Origin: Streptomyces sp. WZ-12
GTDB taxonomy: Bacteria; Actinomycetota; Actinomycetes; Streptomycetales; Streptomycetaceae
DNA: 64,000 nucleotides
Direction of reading: 5' to 3'
Assembly (NCBI RefSeq): GCF_028898845.1
Contig: NZ_CP118574.1
Span: 3,968,001-4,032,000 of the forward strand
Shown here piece by piece: positions 8,126-18,559 of the stretch. Below the pieces are notes generated by a model. It was not told the origin of the DNA. It worked only from the letters and a program-made list of their open reading frames with translations, and ran no database searches. Numbering within the stretch: the stretch's first letter is position 1; each line of letters begins with the position of its first letter. The translations under genes were made by a program, and so were the position numbers.

Positions 8126-9577
8126 ATGCGAACCCCCATACGCATATCTTCACCCTCGCACTCGGCCTCGTCCCCGGCCGGTACCCCCGCCGCAGCCTCC
8201 ACCCCCGCCCCGGAGGCCGGCGACCAGCCCCACATATCCGGGCCGTCGGGCGGCCCTCAAGGCGACACCAGAGAGCTCCCGCCGGTCAACCCCTACGCGG
8301 ACCTGGCCGCACTCGCCGACCCGGATCCGTCCCGGGCGCCCGGCCGGGGCGGCGACCCTGAGCACGGCGCACCGCACGCCCCGCCTCCCCCGTACCGCGG
8401 CTACCTCAACGAGCGTGACGACAGCGACGATCCGCTCGGGCTCGGCCTGCGCTCGGACGACGAGGACGAGGACGCCTGGTCGCCGCCGAACCACCGGAAG
8501 CTGAAGCGGGGCATCGGTCGCTTCGCGGCCGTTCCGCGCACCATCAAGGCGCTGGTCGCGCTCGCGGCCTGCACGGGGGTGCTCGCCCTCGGCGACCGGT
8601 TCGCCGTGCTCTACGCGCAGAACAAGGCCGAGGACCAGGTGAAGTCGGCCCTGCATCTGCACGCCCGGCCCGAGGTGGACATCCACGGATTCCCGTTCCT
8701 CACCCAGGTCTTCGACAAGCGGCTCGACCAGGTCGACGTGGTGATCCCGGACGTCGCCGCCGACCGGGTCTCGCTGGCGAAGGTGTCGGCGACGGCCCGG
8801 AACATCCAACTGGACGGCGATCTGCCGACCGCCATCAAGGGCGCCATCATCGGCGAGATGCACGGCAGCGTGCTGCTCACCTTCGACGACATGAACCGCG
8901 AACTGGGCGCCTCCCAGGTGAAGTTCAGCGCGCTCGGCCCCAACGGGGTGCGCGCGGTCGGCGAACTTCCCGTCGCCGGGCACACCTTGCGGGTCCGGGC
9001 CGAGGCCCGCATCCACCGCATCGGCGACCGGGGCATCTCCACCGAGATCGGCCAGATGCGCCTGGACATCGGCGACATGGCCGTCTACCGCCCGGGCACC
9101 GGCGAGGGCGAGGGCCTCCGCCTGACCCAGAAGGGCGCCGCCGAACTCACCCGGCAGGTCGCCAGGGTCAAGGCGATGCTCAGCATCCCGGCCATCGCCA
9201 AGCGGATCGGCATCCCCCAGGAGTACCTCGACGACGCCCTGCGCAGCGACGACAAGCTGCACGAGCTGATCGGCTCGCCGCGCTTCGTCCACCAGCTCAT
9301 GACGGTCAACCTCGTCGATGTCGTGATGGACCACCCCTGGCTGCTCCAGAAGGTCGGCATCGACGCGAAGATGCTGGGCGCCCTCACCGACCTCACCAAG
9401 CCCCAGCTCGCCGACCGCCTCGCCCTCTCCTTCCAACTCCCCAAGACCCCGGGCAACATCCGCCTCGCCAACGTCTCCGTGGAGCCCGACGGCATCCACG
9501 CCGACCTCACCGGCACGGAGCTGCCGTTCGGCGACGCGGCGAAGAACGACGGCAAGGGCAAGGGCGGGGGGAAGTAG
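8126..9577 (+). CDS. DUF2993 (LmeA-like) membrane-anchored protein
   Basis: The 483-residue protein has a long disordered, acidic and Pro-rich N-terminal part (about 1-130), a transmembrane helix near TIKALVALAACTGVLAL, and an extracytoplasmic DUF2993 domain. That domain has the hallmark DIHGFPFLTQV and the closing VEPDGIHADLTGTEL strand. The mycobacterial relative LmeA acts in lipomannan elongation at the envelope; the streptomycete role is unknown. The start could also be the GTG at 8120. A second DUF2993 gene lies at 22065. Confidence 0.85.
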   Translation: MRTPIRISSPSHSASSPAGTPAAASTPAPEAGDQPHISGPSGGPQGDTRELPPVNPYADLAALADPDPSRAPGRGGDPEHGAPHAPPPPYRGYLNERDDSDDPLGLGLRSDDEDEDAWSPPNHRKLKRGIGRFAAVPRTIKALVALAACTGVLALGDRFAVLYAQNKAEDQVKSALHLHARPEVDIHGFPFLTQVFDKRLDQVDVVIPDVAADRVSLAKVSATARNIQLDGDLPTAIKGAIIGEMHGSVLLTFDDMNRELGASQVKFSALGPNGVRAVGELPVAGHTLRVRAEARIHRIGDRGISTEIGQMRLDIGDMAVYRPGTGEGEGLRLTQKGAAELTRQVARVKAMLSIPAIAKRIGIPQEYLDDALRSDDKLHELIGSPRFVHQLMTVNLVDVVMDHPWLLQKVGIDAKMLGALTDLTKPQLADRLALSFQLPKTPGNIRLANVSVEPDGIHADLTGTELPFGDAAKNDGKGKGGGK

Positions 9578-9582
9578 GCGCG

Positions 9583-9609
9583 GGCCGCCCCGGGGGTTCC
9601 GGGACGGCC
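9583..9609. terminator. Hairpin between convergent genes
   Basis: An 11-bp stem with one mismatch (GGCCGCCCCGG / CCGGGACGGCC) and a 5-nt loop fills the 37-bp gap between the DUF2993 gene stop and the histidine kinase stop. Confidence 0.55.
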
Positions 9610-9614
9610 GCTTC

Positions 9615-11243
9615 CTACGCGCTCGTATCCGACGCGCCCGCCGGCCCGCCAGGCGCCTCCGGCGCGCCCGACCGCCCCGGTGTGTCGGGGGGCGGGGTGG
9701 CGGCGCCCGGCAGGGTGAGGAGGGCTTCGGTGCCGCCACCGGGGGCGTTGCGGAGGCGGACGCCGCCGCCGGCCTGCTCCGCGGTGCGGGCCACGATGGA
9801 CAGCCCGAGTCCGCTGCCGGGCAGGCTGCGCGCGGCGGGGGAGCGCCAGAAGCGCTCGAAGACGTGCGGGAGGTCGTCGGGCGGGATGCCGGGGCCGTGG
9901 TCCCGGACGGTCAGCGCGCCGTCCGCGAGGCGGACCTCGACCGTGCCGCCGGACGGGCTGAACTTCACGGCGTTGTCGAGGAGGTTGACCACCGCCCGCT
10001 CCAGCGCGGCCGGCTCGGCGCGGACGTACCACGGGGCGAGAGCGGCGGTGAGGGTGAGGGACGGGCCGCGCAGCCGGGCCCGCTCCAGGGCGGAGCCGAC
10101 GATGTCGTGCAGGGCGACCACGCGGATCGCGGACGCGCCGGTGCCCAGGCTCGTTTCCGCGGGCCGGGAGAGGACCTGGAGGTCGCCGATGAGCGCCGCC
10201 AACTCGCCCATCTGGGCCTTCACCGAGGCCAGCAGGGCCTCCTTGTCGGCGGCCGGGATCTTGCGGCCGGAGCGCTCGCTGCGCTCCAGCAGGTCGATGT
10301 TGGTCCGCAGGGACGTCAGGGGCGTCCGGAGCTCGTGGCCGGCGTCCGCGATGAGCTGCTGCTGGAGGTCGCGGGAGGCGGCCAGCGCGGCGGTCATGGC
10401 GTTGAACGACCGGGAGAGGCGGGCGATTTCGTCCTCGCCGTCGGTGGGGATGCGGATGGTGAGGTCCTGGGTGCGGGCGACGTGCTCGACGGCGGCGGTG
10501 AGCCGGTCGACGGGCTTGAGGGCCGCCCGGGCCACCCACAGGCCGGCGGTCGCCGCGCCCAGCACCCCCACCCCGGCGACGACCAGCAGCACCAGCGCGA
10601 GGTGGTTGAGCGGATCGGTGACCTGGTCCATCGGCGCGGCCACCGAGATCGCCAGGCGGTTCCCCTGCGCGTCGGTGATCGGGCCGCGGTACGGGGAGGT
10701 CGAGACCCGCATCGCGACGCCCTTCTCGTCCTTGGTGGTGTGCACGGCGCCGGCCAGCCGCCCGTCGGCGACCGCCTGGTCCGCGTGCTGCGCGGGGATG
10801 GCGAACTTGCCGGGCGAGGTGCAGACGTAGCCGGACGGGGAGACCAACTGGATGGTGTACGGCGTCGGTTGGAAGCGGACGTTCAACGGGGAGCCGGCGC
10901 AGCGGGCGCTGATCGCCTGGACGTAGTCGGTGTTGACCTCGACGGTGCTCAGGCTGGTGTCGAGCTGCTCGGTGAGCCGGTCGCGGGTGATCAGCCAGCA
11001 GGCGGCGGCCGACAGCGCCACCGCGAAGGCGACCGCGACCGCGGTGAGCAGCGCCAGCCGCGAGCGCAGCGGGAGCTGGTGGAACCGCGTCAGGCCGAAG
11101 CCCCCGCCCGCCGGCCGCGCCCCGTCCGCGCCACCGCCGCCGTCGTGCGCAGCCTCGCCGCGGGACGCCTCGGCGTGCGGCGCTTCGGCATCGGAGGCGT
11201 CCCCCGCGCCGTGCGCCGCGTGCGCGTCGTCGGTGCCGTTCAT
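9615..11243 (-). CDS. Sensor histidine kinase, MprB-like
   Basis: The 542-residue two-pass membrane kinase has an acidic Ala/His-rich N-terminus and a first TM near [22 protein letters not shown]. An extracytoplasmic sensor of about 140 residues and a second TM ([17 protein letters not shown]) follow. Then come HAMP, the HisKA H-box [15 protein letters not shown], the N-box [16 protein letters not shown] and GSGLGLSI. Its ATG overlaps the regulator stop by ATGA. With the HtrA-like protease next door the set parallels mycobacterial MprAB-PepD, an envelope-stress circuit. Confidence 0.92.
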   Translation of the reverse strand: MNGTDDAHAAHGAGDASDAEAPHAEASRGEAAHDGGGGADGARPAGGGFGLTRFHQLPLRSRLALLTAVAVAFAVALSAAACWLITRDRLTEQLDTSLSTVEVNTDYVQAISARCAGSPLNVRFQPTPYTIQLVSPSGYVCTSPGKFAIPAQHADQAVADGRLAGAVHTTKDEKGVAMRVSTSPYRGPITDAQGNRLAISVAAPMDQVTDPLNHLALVLLVVAGVGVLGAATAGLWVARAALKPVDRLTAAVEHVARTQDLTIRIPTDGEDEIARLSRSFNAMTAALAASRDLQQQLIADAGHELRTPLTSLRTNIDLLERSERSGRKIPAADKEALLASVKAQMGELAALIGDLQVLSRPAETSLGTGASAIRVVALHDIVGSALERARLRGPSLTLTAALAPWYVRAEPAALERAVVNLLDNAVKFSPSGGTVEVRLADGALTVRDHGPGIPPDDLPHVFERFWRSPAARSLPGSGLGLSIVARTAEQAGGGVRLRNAPGGGTEALLTLPGAATPPPDTPGRSGAPEAPGGPAGASDTSA

Positions 11244-11980
11244 TCCGCTCCGCCCTCCAGCCGCAGCACATAGCCCACCCCGCGCACGGTGTGGACCAGC
11301 CGCGGCTCGCCGCCGGCCTCCGTCTTGCGGCGGAGGTACATCACGTACACGTCCAGGGAGTTGGAGGTCGGCTCGAAGTCGAAGCCCCAGACGGCCTTGA
11401 GGATCTGCTCGCGGGTGAGGACCTGCCGGGGGTGGGCCAGGAACATCTCCAGGAGCGTGAACTCCGTGCGGGTCAGCTCCACGGGCCGGTGGCCGCGGAC
11501 GACCTCGCGGGTGGCCAGATTCATCCGCAGATCGGCGAAGCCGAGGATCTCGCCCTCGTCGGGCTGGGCGGTGCCGGCCGCCGCCGCGTACGAGCTGCGG
11601 CGCAGCAGGGCGCGGATGCGGGCCAGCAGCTCGTCCAGCTCGAAGGGCTTGACGAGGTAGTCGTCGGCGCCGGCGTCCAGGCCGGTGACCCGGTCGCCGA
11701 CGGTGTCCCGGGCGGTCAGCATCAGGATCGGCACCGTCACCCCGCTCGCCCGCAGCCGGCGGGCGGCGGTCAGCCCGTCCATCCGCGGCATCAGCACGTC
11801 CAGCACGATCAACTCGGGATCGTAGGCGGCGACCTTCTCCACCGCGTCCAGACCGTCGACGGCCTGCTCGGTGCCGTACCCCTCGAAGGCCAGCGAGCGT
11901 TGCAGTGCCTCGCGGACCGCGGGCTCGTCGTCGACGATGAGGATGCGGGCGGGGTGATCTCCGTGCTCGGCGGGGCTCAT
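11240..11980 (-). CDS. OmpR-family response regulator, MprA-like
   Basis: The 246-residue protein has a receiver domain with the acidic pair DDE (17-19), phospho-acceptor Asp61 in [11 protein letters not shown], and the KPF lysine. A C-terminal winged helix ends [30 protein letters not shown]. It is the first gene of the two-component pair and is translationally coupled to the kinase. The target is probably the nearby protease and envelope genes, by analogy with MprA. Confidence 0.93.
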   Translation of the reverse strand: MSPAEHGDHPARILIVDDEPAVREALQRSLAFEGYGTEQAVDGLDAVEKVAAYDPELIVLDVLMPRMDGLTAARRLRASGVTVPILMLTARDTVGDRVTGLDAGADDYLVKPFELDELLARIRALLRRSSYAAAAGTAQPDEGEILGFADLRMNLATREVVRGHRPVELTRTEFTLLEMFLAHPRQVLTREQILKAVWGFDFEPTSNSLDVYVMYLRRKTEAGGEPRLVHTVRGVGYVLRLEGGAE

Positions 11981-12140
11981 GTGCGTGGCTACCTCGGTGT
12001 GCGTGTGCGGACGACCGGCGGGATCTTTCTGGCTTCAGCCTGACACGGATGCCGCACCGGCGGACGCCCTGTGGACAACCGCCTGTGGACAACCCCCGAC
12101 CCCTGGCCCCCGACCGCCGCCCGTCCCGCCCGGGCCCGGC

Positions 12141-13256
12141 TCAGACCCCGCTGCTCCCGCTGCCGCCGCCGCGCAGCGCGTCGAGGTCGGCCTTGACGGT
12201 GTTGATCGGGATCGCGAAGCCGAGGCCGACGCTGCCCGCCTGACTGCTGTCCGACGAACTCGGCGAGTACATGGCCGAGTTGATGCCGATGATCTGCCCC
12301 TGCATGTTGATCAGGGCGCCGCCGGAGTTGCCCGGGTTGAGCGCGGCGTCGGTCTGCAGGGCCTTGTAGCTGGTCTTGGACGAGCCGGTGTCGCCGTTGT
12401 ACTGGTTGCCACCGAACTCGAACGGCCAGCCACCGCCGCCGAAGCCGCGGCCCCCGCCCTGCCCCTGCCCCTGGCCCTGGCCCTGGTTCTGGTTCTGCCC
12501 GCCCTCCTTGGGGACGGTCACCTCCCGGTTGAGCGCGGAGATGATGCCGCTGGTCACCGAGCCGGTGAGGCCCTCCGGCGAGCCGATCGCGACGACCGGG
12601 TCGCCGACCACCAGCTTGCTGGAGTCGCCGAGCACCGCGTGCGTGAGCCCCTTGCCGCCGACGACCTTGATCAGCGCGAGGTCCTTGTCGGGGTCGGTGC
12701 CGACCACCGTCGCGGTCTTCTTGCTGCCGTCGCTGAAGGTCACGCTGACACTGTGCGCGCCGGCCACCACGTGGTTGTTGGTGACGATCTCGCCGTTGCT
12801 GGTGATCACCACGCCGGAGCCGGTGGACTGGCCGTCCGCGGTCCGCGCCTGGATCTCCACGATGGCCGGGCTGACCGCCTTGGCCACCCCGGCGACACCG
12901 CTACCGCCGGTGTTCTGCCCGGCGTTGACGAGCGGGGTGGAGATACCGCCCGACGTGGCGCCCTGCTGCGTGGCGCCGGCGATCAGCGCCGCGCTGCCGC
13001 CGCCTATCAGACCGGAGGCCAGCGCCACCGCCGCGATCAGCGCGACCGGCCGGCGGGCCCGGCGCCGCGGCTCCGGCGCGCCCGCACCGCCCGCCTCCGC
13101 GGGGGACGGCGCGTACGGGGGCGCCGGCGGAACGTCGCCCCCGTAGGCGCGGTCCGCGCCGTGCTCGCTGCGGTGGCCGGTGCCGTATGCGTTGTCGTAG
13201 GAGTACGGCCGGTCCTGGGGCATCTCATCGCCGCTACGGCGGTAGCTCTCGGTCAT
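12141..13256 (-). CDS. HtrA/PepD-type trypsin-like serine protease, no PDZ domain
   Basis: The 371-residue membrane-anchored protease has a Tyr/Pro-rich cytoplasmic tail, then one TM helix (PVALIAAVALASGLIGGGSA), then an extracytoplasmic trypsin-like domain. The catalytic triad is visible: His in TNNHVVAG, Asp in DPDKDLALI, Ser in NPGNSGGAL. The chain ends at PINTVKADLDAL, so the PDZ domain of most HtrA proteins is missing. A Gln/Gly repeat tract (NQGQGQGQGQGGG) is inserted between strands. It starts at ATG 13256; a GTG at 13262 is also possible. It sits upstream of the MprAB-like genes. Confidence 0.9.
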   Translation of the reverse strand: MTESYRRSGDEMPQDRPYSYDNAYGTGHRSEHGADRAYGGDVPPAPPYAPSPAEAGGAGAPEPRRRARRPVALIAAVALASGLIGGGSAALIAGATQQGATSGGISTPLVNAGQNTGGSGVAGVAKAVSPAIVEIQARTADGQSTGSGVVITSNGEIVTNNHVVAGAHSVSVTFSDGSKKTATVVGTDPDKDLALIKVVGGKGLTHAVLGDSSKLVVGDPVVAIGSPEGLTGSVTSGIISALNREVTVPKEGGQNQNQGQGQGQGQGGGRGFGGGGWPFEFGGNQYNGDTGSSKTSYKALQTDAALNPGNSGGALINMQGQIIGINSAMYSPSSSDSSQAGSVGLGFAIPINTVKADLDALRGGGSGSSGV

Positions 13257-13399
13257 GCCCACGACTCTGCTGCCGCTGCATGAGAACCGTCTGAGAACGC
13301 CCTGAGAGACCCAACAGAAGTGGGTATGCCCGGTATAAGGGCGCCTCCGGGAGCCCTAGTTGGGCGGGTTCAGGGCCCCGCCGGGACGCCGTGCGCCGC

Positions 13400-14425
13400 T
13401 CAGCCCCCGCACCCGCAGGACCGCCGCACCACCAGGCGCGACGGGAACTGCCGCAGCCGCTCGCGGCGCGAACCCACCACCCGCAGCCCGTCGTCCAGCA
13501 CCAGGTCGACCGCGGCCCGGGCCATCGCCTGCCGGTCCGAGGCCACCGTCGTCAGCGGCGGATCGGTGAGCGCCGCCTCCTTCACGTCGTCGAAGCCCGC
13601 CACCGCCAACTCGCCGGGGACGTCGAGCCGTAGCTCGCGGGCGGCCCGCAGCACGCCGATCGCCTGGTCGTCGGTGGCGCACATGATGGCCGGCGGCCGG
13701 TCCGGGCCGGACAGCAGCCGCAGCGCGATCCGGTAGGCGTCGTAGCGGTTGTACGCCGCCTGGAAGTAGCGCCCCTCCGGGGACCGCCCGGACTCCAGCA
13801 TGGCCCGTCGCCAGCCCTCGACGTGGTCGGTGACCGGGTCACCGGACTTCGGGGTCTCCTCCGTGCCGCCCAGGAACGCGACGTACGGGTGGCCGTGCTC
13901 CAGCAGGTGCCGGGTGGCCAGTTGGGCGCCCCAGATGTCGTCGGTCATCACCGCGACGTCGTCGATCGCGTCCGGCCTGCGGTGCAACAGCACCACCCGG
14001 GCGTCCCAGGCGTCGATCTCCGCGGCGGCATGCTCGCTGGGGCCCTGGCTGATCAGGATCAGCCCGGCCACCCGCATCCCGAGGAACGCGCGCAGGTAGT
14101 GCACCTCGCGCTCGTCGAGGTAGTTGGCGTTGCCGACCAGCACCATCTTGCCGCGCTCGGAGGCGGCCTGTTCGACGGCGTGCGCCATCTCCGCGAAGAA
14201 CGGCTGACGGGTGTCCGGAACGATCAGACCTATGAGGTCGGTGCGGCGGGACGCCATCGCCTGCGCGACCCGGTCGGGTCGGTAACCGAGCTCCTTGATG
14301 GCGGCGAGCACCCGCTCGCGCGTGGCCGGGGCGACCGGCCTCGGTCCGTTGTTGATGACGTAACTGACAACGGCGGTGGACGTCCCCGCCAGTTTTGCTA
14401 CGTCATCTCGCGTCACCTTGGCCAC
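13400..14425 (-). CDS. LacI-family transcriptional regulator
   Basis: The 341-residue repressor has an N-terminal LacI HTH ([24 protein letters not shown]), the hinge helix region and a periplasmic-binding-protein-like sugar-sensor domain ([19 protein letters not shown]). The C-terminus RRSCGCGG has a CxC that could bind metal or be redox active. The GTG start has TAGACT as a -10 hexamer 7 nt upstream, so the transcript is probably leaderless. No sugar genes are adjacent, so the effector is unknown. Confidence 0.9.
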   Translation of the reverse strand: MAKVTRDDVAKLAGTSTAVVSYVINNGPRPVAPATRERVLAAIKELGYRPDRVAQAMASRRTDLIGLIVPDTRQPFFAEMAHAVEQAASERGKMVLVGNANYLDEREVHYLRAFLGMRVAGLILISQGPSEHAAAEIDAWDARVVLLHRRPDAIDDVAVMTDDIWGAQLATRHLLEHGHPYVAFLGGTEETPKSGDPVTDHVEGWRRAMLESGRSPEGRYFQAAYNRYDAYRIALRLLSGPDRPPAIMCATDDQAIGVLRAARELRLDVPGELAVAGFDDVKEAALTDPPLTTVASDRQAMARAAVDLVLDDGLRVVGSRRERLRQFPSRLVVRRSCGCGG

Positions 14426-14449
14426 GCGCGGCAGTCTACGCGGGTGGCC

Positions 14450-15262
14450 CTACCGTCGGGCAGGCTGTGCGGCCCCGGATCCGGCGCCCGACGAGGGCGC
14501 CCGCGCACCGGCCCGCTCGCCGCCGTCGCCGCCCTTCCCCGGCCGCCCGGCCTCCTCCTGCGCCTTGGCCTCCGCCGCGGCCCGCTCCACCTTCTCCGGC
14601 ACCACGAAGCGGTAGCCGACGTTGCGGACGGTCCCGATCAGCGACTCGTGCTCGGGGCCCAGCTTGGCGCGCAGCCGCCGGACGTGCACGTCCACCGTCC
14701 GCGTACCGCCGAAGTAGTCGTAGCCCCACACCTCTTGGAGGAGTTGGGCGCGGGTGAAGACCCGGCCCGGGTGCTGCGCCAGGTACTTCAGCAGCTCGAA
14801 CTCCTTGAAGGTCAGGTCCAAGACCCGGCCCTTGAGCTTGGCGCTGTAGGTGGCCTCGTCCACCGAGAGGTCCCCGGTGCGGATCTCCGTGGGGCCGTTG
14901 TCGGTGGTGATCTGCTGGCGGCCCATCGCCAGCCGCAGCCGCGCCTCCACCTCGGCCGGCCCGGCGGTGTCCAGTATCACGTCGTCGACGCCCCAGTCGG
15001 CGGTGACGGCGGCCAGTCCGCCCTCGGTGACCACCAACACCAGCGGACAGCCCGGCCCGGTGGACCGCAGGAGCTGGCACAGGGACCGCACGTGCGGAAG
15101 GTCGCGGCGGCCGTCGATCAGTATGACGTCGGCCCCTGGGGTGTCGATCAGGGCCGGGCCCTCGGCGGGGGCCACCCGGACGCTGTGCAGCAGCAGGCCG
15201 AGCGCCGGGAGCACCTCCGTCGATGGCTGGAGGGCGTTGGTCAGCAGCAGAAGTGAGCTCAC
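14450..15262 (-). CDS. glnR: Global nitrogen regulator GlnR (OmpR family)
   Basis: The 270-residue orphan OmpR-type regulator begins [24 protein letters not shown], the GlnR signature. It keeps Asp50 (VILIDGRRD) but lacks the usual acidic pocket, in line with GlnR acting without phosphorylation. The winged helix (about 130-222) contains [20 protein letters not shown] and [16 protein letters not shown] charged Ala/Gly-rich tail of about 45 residues follows. GlnR controls glnA, amtB and other nitrogen genes. The GTG start at 15262 was chosen by homology; no kinase gene is adjacent. Confidence 0.95.
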   Translation of the reverse strand: MSSLLLLTNALQPSTEVLPALGLLLHSVRVAPAEGPALIDTPGADVILIDGRRDLPHVRSLCQLLRSTGPGCPLVLVVTEGGLAAVTADWGVDDVILDTAGPAEVEARLRLAMGRQQITTDNGPTEIRTGDLSVDEATYSAKLKGRVLDLTFKEFELLKYLAQHPGRVFTRAQLLQEVWGYDYFGGTRTVDVHVRRLRAKLGPEHESLIGTVRNVGYRFVVPEKVERAAAEAKAQEEAGRPGKGGDGGERAGARAPSSGAGSGAAQPARR

Positions 15263-15458
15263 TCCCGACCACCTGCCCGGTCTCCGGCGAGCTCCATCCT
15301 GTGCGGCTCGCTGTCCTGCACGCTTCGCTTGCCCATGACGTCTGGTTCCTCCTCGGTCCCTGCGACGGGGGCACCACCCGGCCAGGCCGGGGGAGTCTGC
15401 GGCACTGCTTCGTACGCGGCGCTTTCCGGTCACGCGCTTTGCGTGCGCGAAAGCACAA

Positions 15459-15490
15459 AAGGATCCGGGGGCGACGCTGCCCGGATCCTT
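15459..15490. promoter_or_regulatory. Terminator-like hairpin in the glnR/hydrolase divergent region
   Basis: A perfect 11-bp inverted repeat (AAGGATCCGGG / CCCGGATCCTT, 10-nt loop) lies 197 bp upstream of glnR and 25 bp before the hydrolase start. Read on the minus strand it is followed by TTTTGTGCTTT, the form of an intrinsic terminator. No minus-strand gene ends here, so it could attenuate glnR if the transcript starts upstream, or insulate the divergent promoters. Confidence 0.6.
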
Positions 15491-15514
15491 CCTCTGCCCA
15501 GCAGAATAGCTCAC

Positions 15515-16426
15515 ATGACTTGCGGACCCGAGGGCGATTTTGCGCGATCTTGTGTTCCGTCGATCACAACGAGTGGTCACCGGGTGACCCTGTTGACGGA
15601 CGACGGCGTGCGCATCGAGGCCGCCCACACCCCTCGGATTCCGGGCCCCGAAGCGCCGTACGCCCCCTCCCGCGCCCCCTTCCCGGTGCCCTCGGCGGAC
15701 CTCGCCGTGGTCCTCGCGCACGGCTTCTCCGGCTCGCTCGAACGGCCCGCGCTGCGCCGCACCGCCGCCGCGTTGTCCCAGCATGCGGACGTGGTCACGT
15801 TCTCGTTCCGGGGGCACGGGGGCTCCGGCGGCCGGTCCACCGTCGGCGACCGGGAGATCCACGACCTGACCGCCGCGGTCCGCTGGGCCCGCTCGCTGGG
15901 CCACCGCACGATCGCCACGGTGGGCTTCTCCATGGGCGGTTCGGTCGTGCTCCGGCAGGCCGCGCTGCACGGCCGTCGGGCGGCGGTGGCGGGCCCGGGG
16001 GAGCACGGGGAGCGCACGGATGCGTGGCCGGACGCGGTGGTCGCGGTCAGTGCCCCCGCACGGTGGTACTACCGGGGCACCGCGCCCATGCGGCGCCTCC
16101 ATTGGGCCGTGACGCGACCCAGTGGGCGGCTGGTCTCCCGCATCGGATTGCGGACGCGGATCCATCCCGAGGAGTGGGCCGCGGTCCCCCTCTCCCCCAC
16201 CGAGGCGGTGCCGCTGATCGCGCCCACGCCGCTGCTCCTCGTCCACGGCGACCGCGACCCGTACTTCCCGGTGGACCATCCGCGGATGCTGTGGGCCGCC
16301 GCCGATCCGGCCACCGCCGAGCTCTGGCTCGAACCGGGCTTCGGCCACGCGGAGAACGCCGCCGGCCCGGAGCTGTTGGACCGGATCGGGCGCTGGATCG
16401 CCCGACGGGCCCGGCGGGCGGGCTGA
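15515..16426 (+). CDS. Alpha/beta hydrolase
   Basis: The 303-residue cytoplasmic hydrolase has the oxyanion loop [19 protein letters not shown], the nucleophile elbow GFSMGGS (Ser), [12 protein letters not shown] (Asp) and GFGHAENA (His): a full catalytic triad. The substrate is unknown; esterase or lysophospholipase-like activity is likely. The ATG at 15515 has no RBS, but CAGAAT 7 nt upstream could be the -10 of a leaderless transcript. It is divergent from glnR. Confidence 0.88.
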   Translation: MTCGPEGDFARSCVPSITTSGHRVTLLTDDGVRIEAAHTPRIPGPEAPYAPSRAPFPVPSADLAVVLAHGFSGSLERPALRRTAAALSQHADVVTFSFRGHGGSGGRSTVGDREIHDLTAAVRWARSLGHRTIATVGFSMGGSVVLRQAALHGRRAAVAGPGEHGERTDAWPDAVVAVSAPARWYYRGTAPMRRLHWAVTRPSGRLVSRIGLRTRIHPEEWAAVPLSPTEAVPLIAPTPLLLVHGDRDPYFPVDHPRMLWAAADPATAELWLEPGFGHAENAAGPELLDRIGRWIARRARRAG

Positions 16427-16449
16427 CTTGGACGCTGCCCCTGCGGCAC

Positions 16450-16467
16450 CCAAGGGGCAGCCCTTGG
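16450..16467. terminator. Hairpin between hydrolase and ABC exporter
   Basis: CCAAGGG-GCAG-CCCTTGG is a perfect 7-bp stem, overlapping an alternative CTGCCCC/GGGGCAG pairing just upstream. It lies 24 bp after the hydrolase stop and before the convergent exporter stop. Confidence 0.55.
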
Positions 16468-16525
16468 AAACACCCCCAACGCCCCGCGCCCCGGGGGTCG
16501 TTCGCCGGGGCCGGCACCTGGGTGC

Positions 16526-18559
16526 CTACCCCGCCTCCGTCACCGCCTCCGCGAACTGGGCCGCGTACAGCCGGGCGTAGGCGCCCCCGGCGGCCAAGAG
16601 GGCGTCGTGGTCGCCCTGTTCGACGATCGCGCCGTTCTCCATGACCAGGATGACGTCGGCGTCGCGGATCGTGGAGAGGCGGTGGGCGATGACGAAGCTG
16701 GTGCGGCCGGTGCGGAGTTGGGCCATCGCGTGCTGGATGAGGACCTCGGTGCGGGTGTCGACCGAGCTGGTGGCCTCGTCCAGGACGAGGATCGCCGGCT
16801 CCGCGAGGAAGGCCCGGGCGATGGTGATCAACTGCTTCTCGCCGGCCGAGACGTTGTCGCCCTCCTCGTCGATGACGGTGTCGTAGCCGTCCGGGAGGGT
16901 GCGGACGAAGCGGTCGACGTGGGTGGCCCGGGCCGCCTCGACGACCTTGTCGCGGGAGGTCCCCTCGGGGGCGCCGTAGGCGATGTTCTCGGCGATGGTG
17001 CCGCCGAAGAGCCAGGTGTCCTGGAGGACCATGCCGATGTTGGCGCGCAGCTCCTCGCGGGACATCTTCGCGATGTCCACGCCGTCGAGGGTGATCCGGC
17101 CGCCGCGGACCTCGTAGAACCGCATCAGGAGGTTGACCAGGGTGGTCTTGCCGGCGCCGGTCGGGCCGACGATGGCGACGGTCTGGCCGGGGCGGACGGT
17201 CAGCGAGAGACCGTCGATGAGCGGCCTGTGCTCGTCGTAGCGGAAGGAGACGTCCTCGAAGGCGACCCGACCGGTGACCTGCTCGGGGCGGGCGGGCTGC
17301 TCGGCGTCCGGGTCCTGCTCGGGGGCGTCGAGGAGTTCGAAGACCCGCTCGGCGGAGGCGACGCCGGACTGGACGAGGTTGGCCATCGCCGCGACCTGGG
17401 TCAGCGGCTGGCTGAACTGGCGGCTGTACTGGATGAACGCCTGGACGTCGCCGAGGGACAGCGCGCCCGAGGCCACCCGCAGACCGCCGACCACGGCCAC
17501 CAGCACGTAGTTGAGGTTGCCGATGAACATCATCGCGGGCTGGATGATCCCGGAGATGAACTGGGCCCGGAAGCCGGCCGCGTAGAGCGCCTCGTTCTGC
17601 TCGCGGAAGAGTGCGGCGGACTCCTTCTGGCGGCCGAAGACCTTGACCAGGGAGTGGCCGGTGTACATCTCCTCGATGTGCGCGTTGAGCTTGCCGGTGG
17701 TCTTCCACTGGCGGACGAACTGCGGCTGGGCGCGCTTGCCGACCTTGGTGGCGACGACGATCGAGACCGGCACGGTGATCAGCGCGACCAGCGCCAGCAG
17801 CGGCGAGATCCAGAACATCATCCCCAGCACGCCCAGGATCGTCAGCAGCGAGGCCATGATCTGGCTGAGGGTCTGCTGGAGCGTCTGCTGGACGTTGTCG
17901 ATGTCGTTGGTCGCGCGGGAGAGCACCTCGCCGCGCTGCTGCTTGTCGAAGTGGCTCAGCGGCAGCCGGGCCAGCTTCTCCTCGACCTGCTCGCGCAGCC
18001 GGAAGACGGTGCGTTGGACGACCCGGGTGGCGATCCGGGCCTGGGTGAAGCCGAAGGCGGCGGAGCCGGCGTAGATCAGGACGGCGCCGAGCAGGATGGT
18101 GCCGACGGCGCCGAAGTCGACGCCGTGGCCGGGGACCACCGGCATGGCGCCGAGCATGTCGGCGAACCCGCCCTGGCCGTGCGCCCGCAGCTCGGCGACG
18201 GCCTGCGCCTCGGTCAGGCCCTCGGGCAGGTGGCGGCCGATGACGCCGGCCATGATCAGGTCGGTGGCGCGGCCCAGCACCTTCGGGCCGACGACGGTCA
18301 GCGCCACGCTCAGCACGCCCAGCAGCAGCGCCACCGCGACGATGCCGCGCTCCGGCCGCATCTGGGCCAACAGCCGCTTGCCGGAGCCCTTGAAGTCCAG
18401 GGACTTCTCGACCGGGCCGCCCATCATCCGGGCCATCGGGCCGCCGCCGGGGGCCGGGCCGCGGCGGGGGGTCGATCCGGTGGTCTCGCCGGCGGTGTCG
18501 GCGGGCGTCTGGTCGGGGGCCCGCCCCGCGGCCGGGTCCTGCTTGTCCGCGGTGGTCAC
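16526..18559 (-). CDS. ABC exporter half-transporter, second subunit
   Basis: This 677-residue TM-NBD fusion of the multidrug/lipid exporter type has about 100 disordered N-terminal residues, six TM helices and an ATPase domain. The ATPase has Walker A GPTGAGKTT, signature VSAGEKQL, consensus Walker B VLDEATSSVD and switch His in IAHRLST. It is translationally coupled (GTGA overlap, AGGAGG RBS) to the first subunit. The two should form a heterodimer in the membrane, with this subunit supplying the intact catalytic Glu and His. Confidence 0.92.
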   Translation of the reverse strand: MTTADKQDPAAGRAPDQTPADTAGETTGSTPRRGPAPGGGPMARMMGGPVEKSLDFKGSGKRLLAQMRPERGIVAVALLLGVLSVALTVVGPKVLGRATDLIMAGVIGRHLPEGLTEAQAVAELRAHGQGGFADMLGAMPVVPGHGVDFGAVGTILLGAVLIYAGSAAFGFTQARIATRVVQRTVFRLREQVEEKLARLPLSHFDKQQRGEVLSRATNDIDNVQQTLQQTLSQIMASLLTILGVLGMMFWISPLLALVALITVPVSIVVATKVGKRAQPQFVRQWKTTGKLNAHIEEMYTGHSLVKVFGRQKESAALFREQNEALYAAGFRAQFISGIIQPAMMFIGNLNYVLVAVVGGLRVASGALSLGDVQAFIQYSRQFSQPLTQVAAMANLVQSGVASAERVFELLDAPEQDPDAEQPARPEQVTGRVAFEDVSFRYDEHRPLIDGLSLTVRPGQTVAIVGPTGAGKTTLVNLLMRFYEVRGGRITLDGVDIAKMSREELRANIGMVLQDTWLFGGTIAENIAYGAPEGTSRDKVVEAARATHVDRFVRTLPDGYDTVIDEEGDNVSAGEKQLITIARAFLAEPAILVLDEATSSVDTRTEVLIQHAMAQLRTGRTSFVIAHRLSTIRDADVILVMENGAIVEQGDHDALLAAGGAYARLYAAQFAEAVTEAG

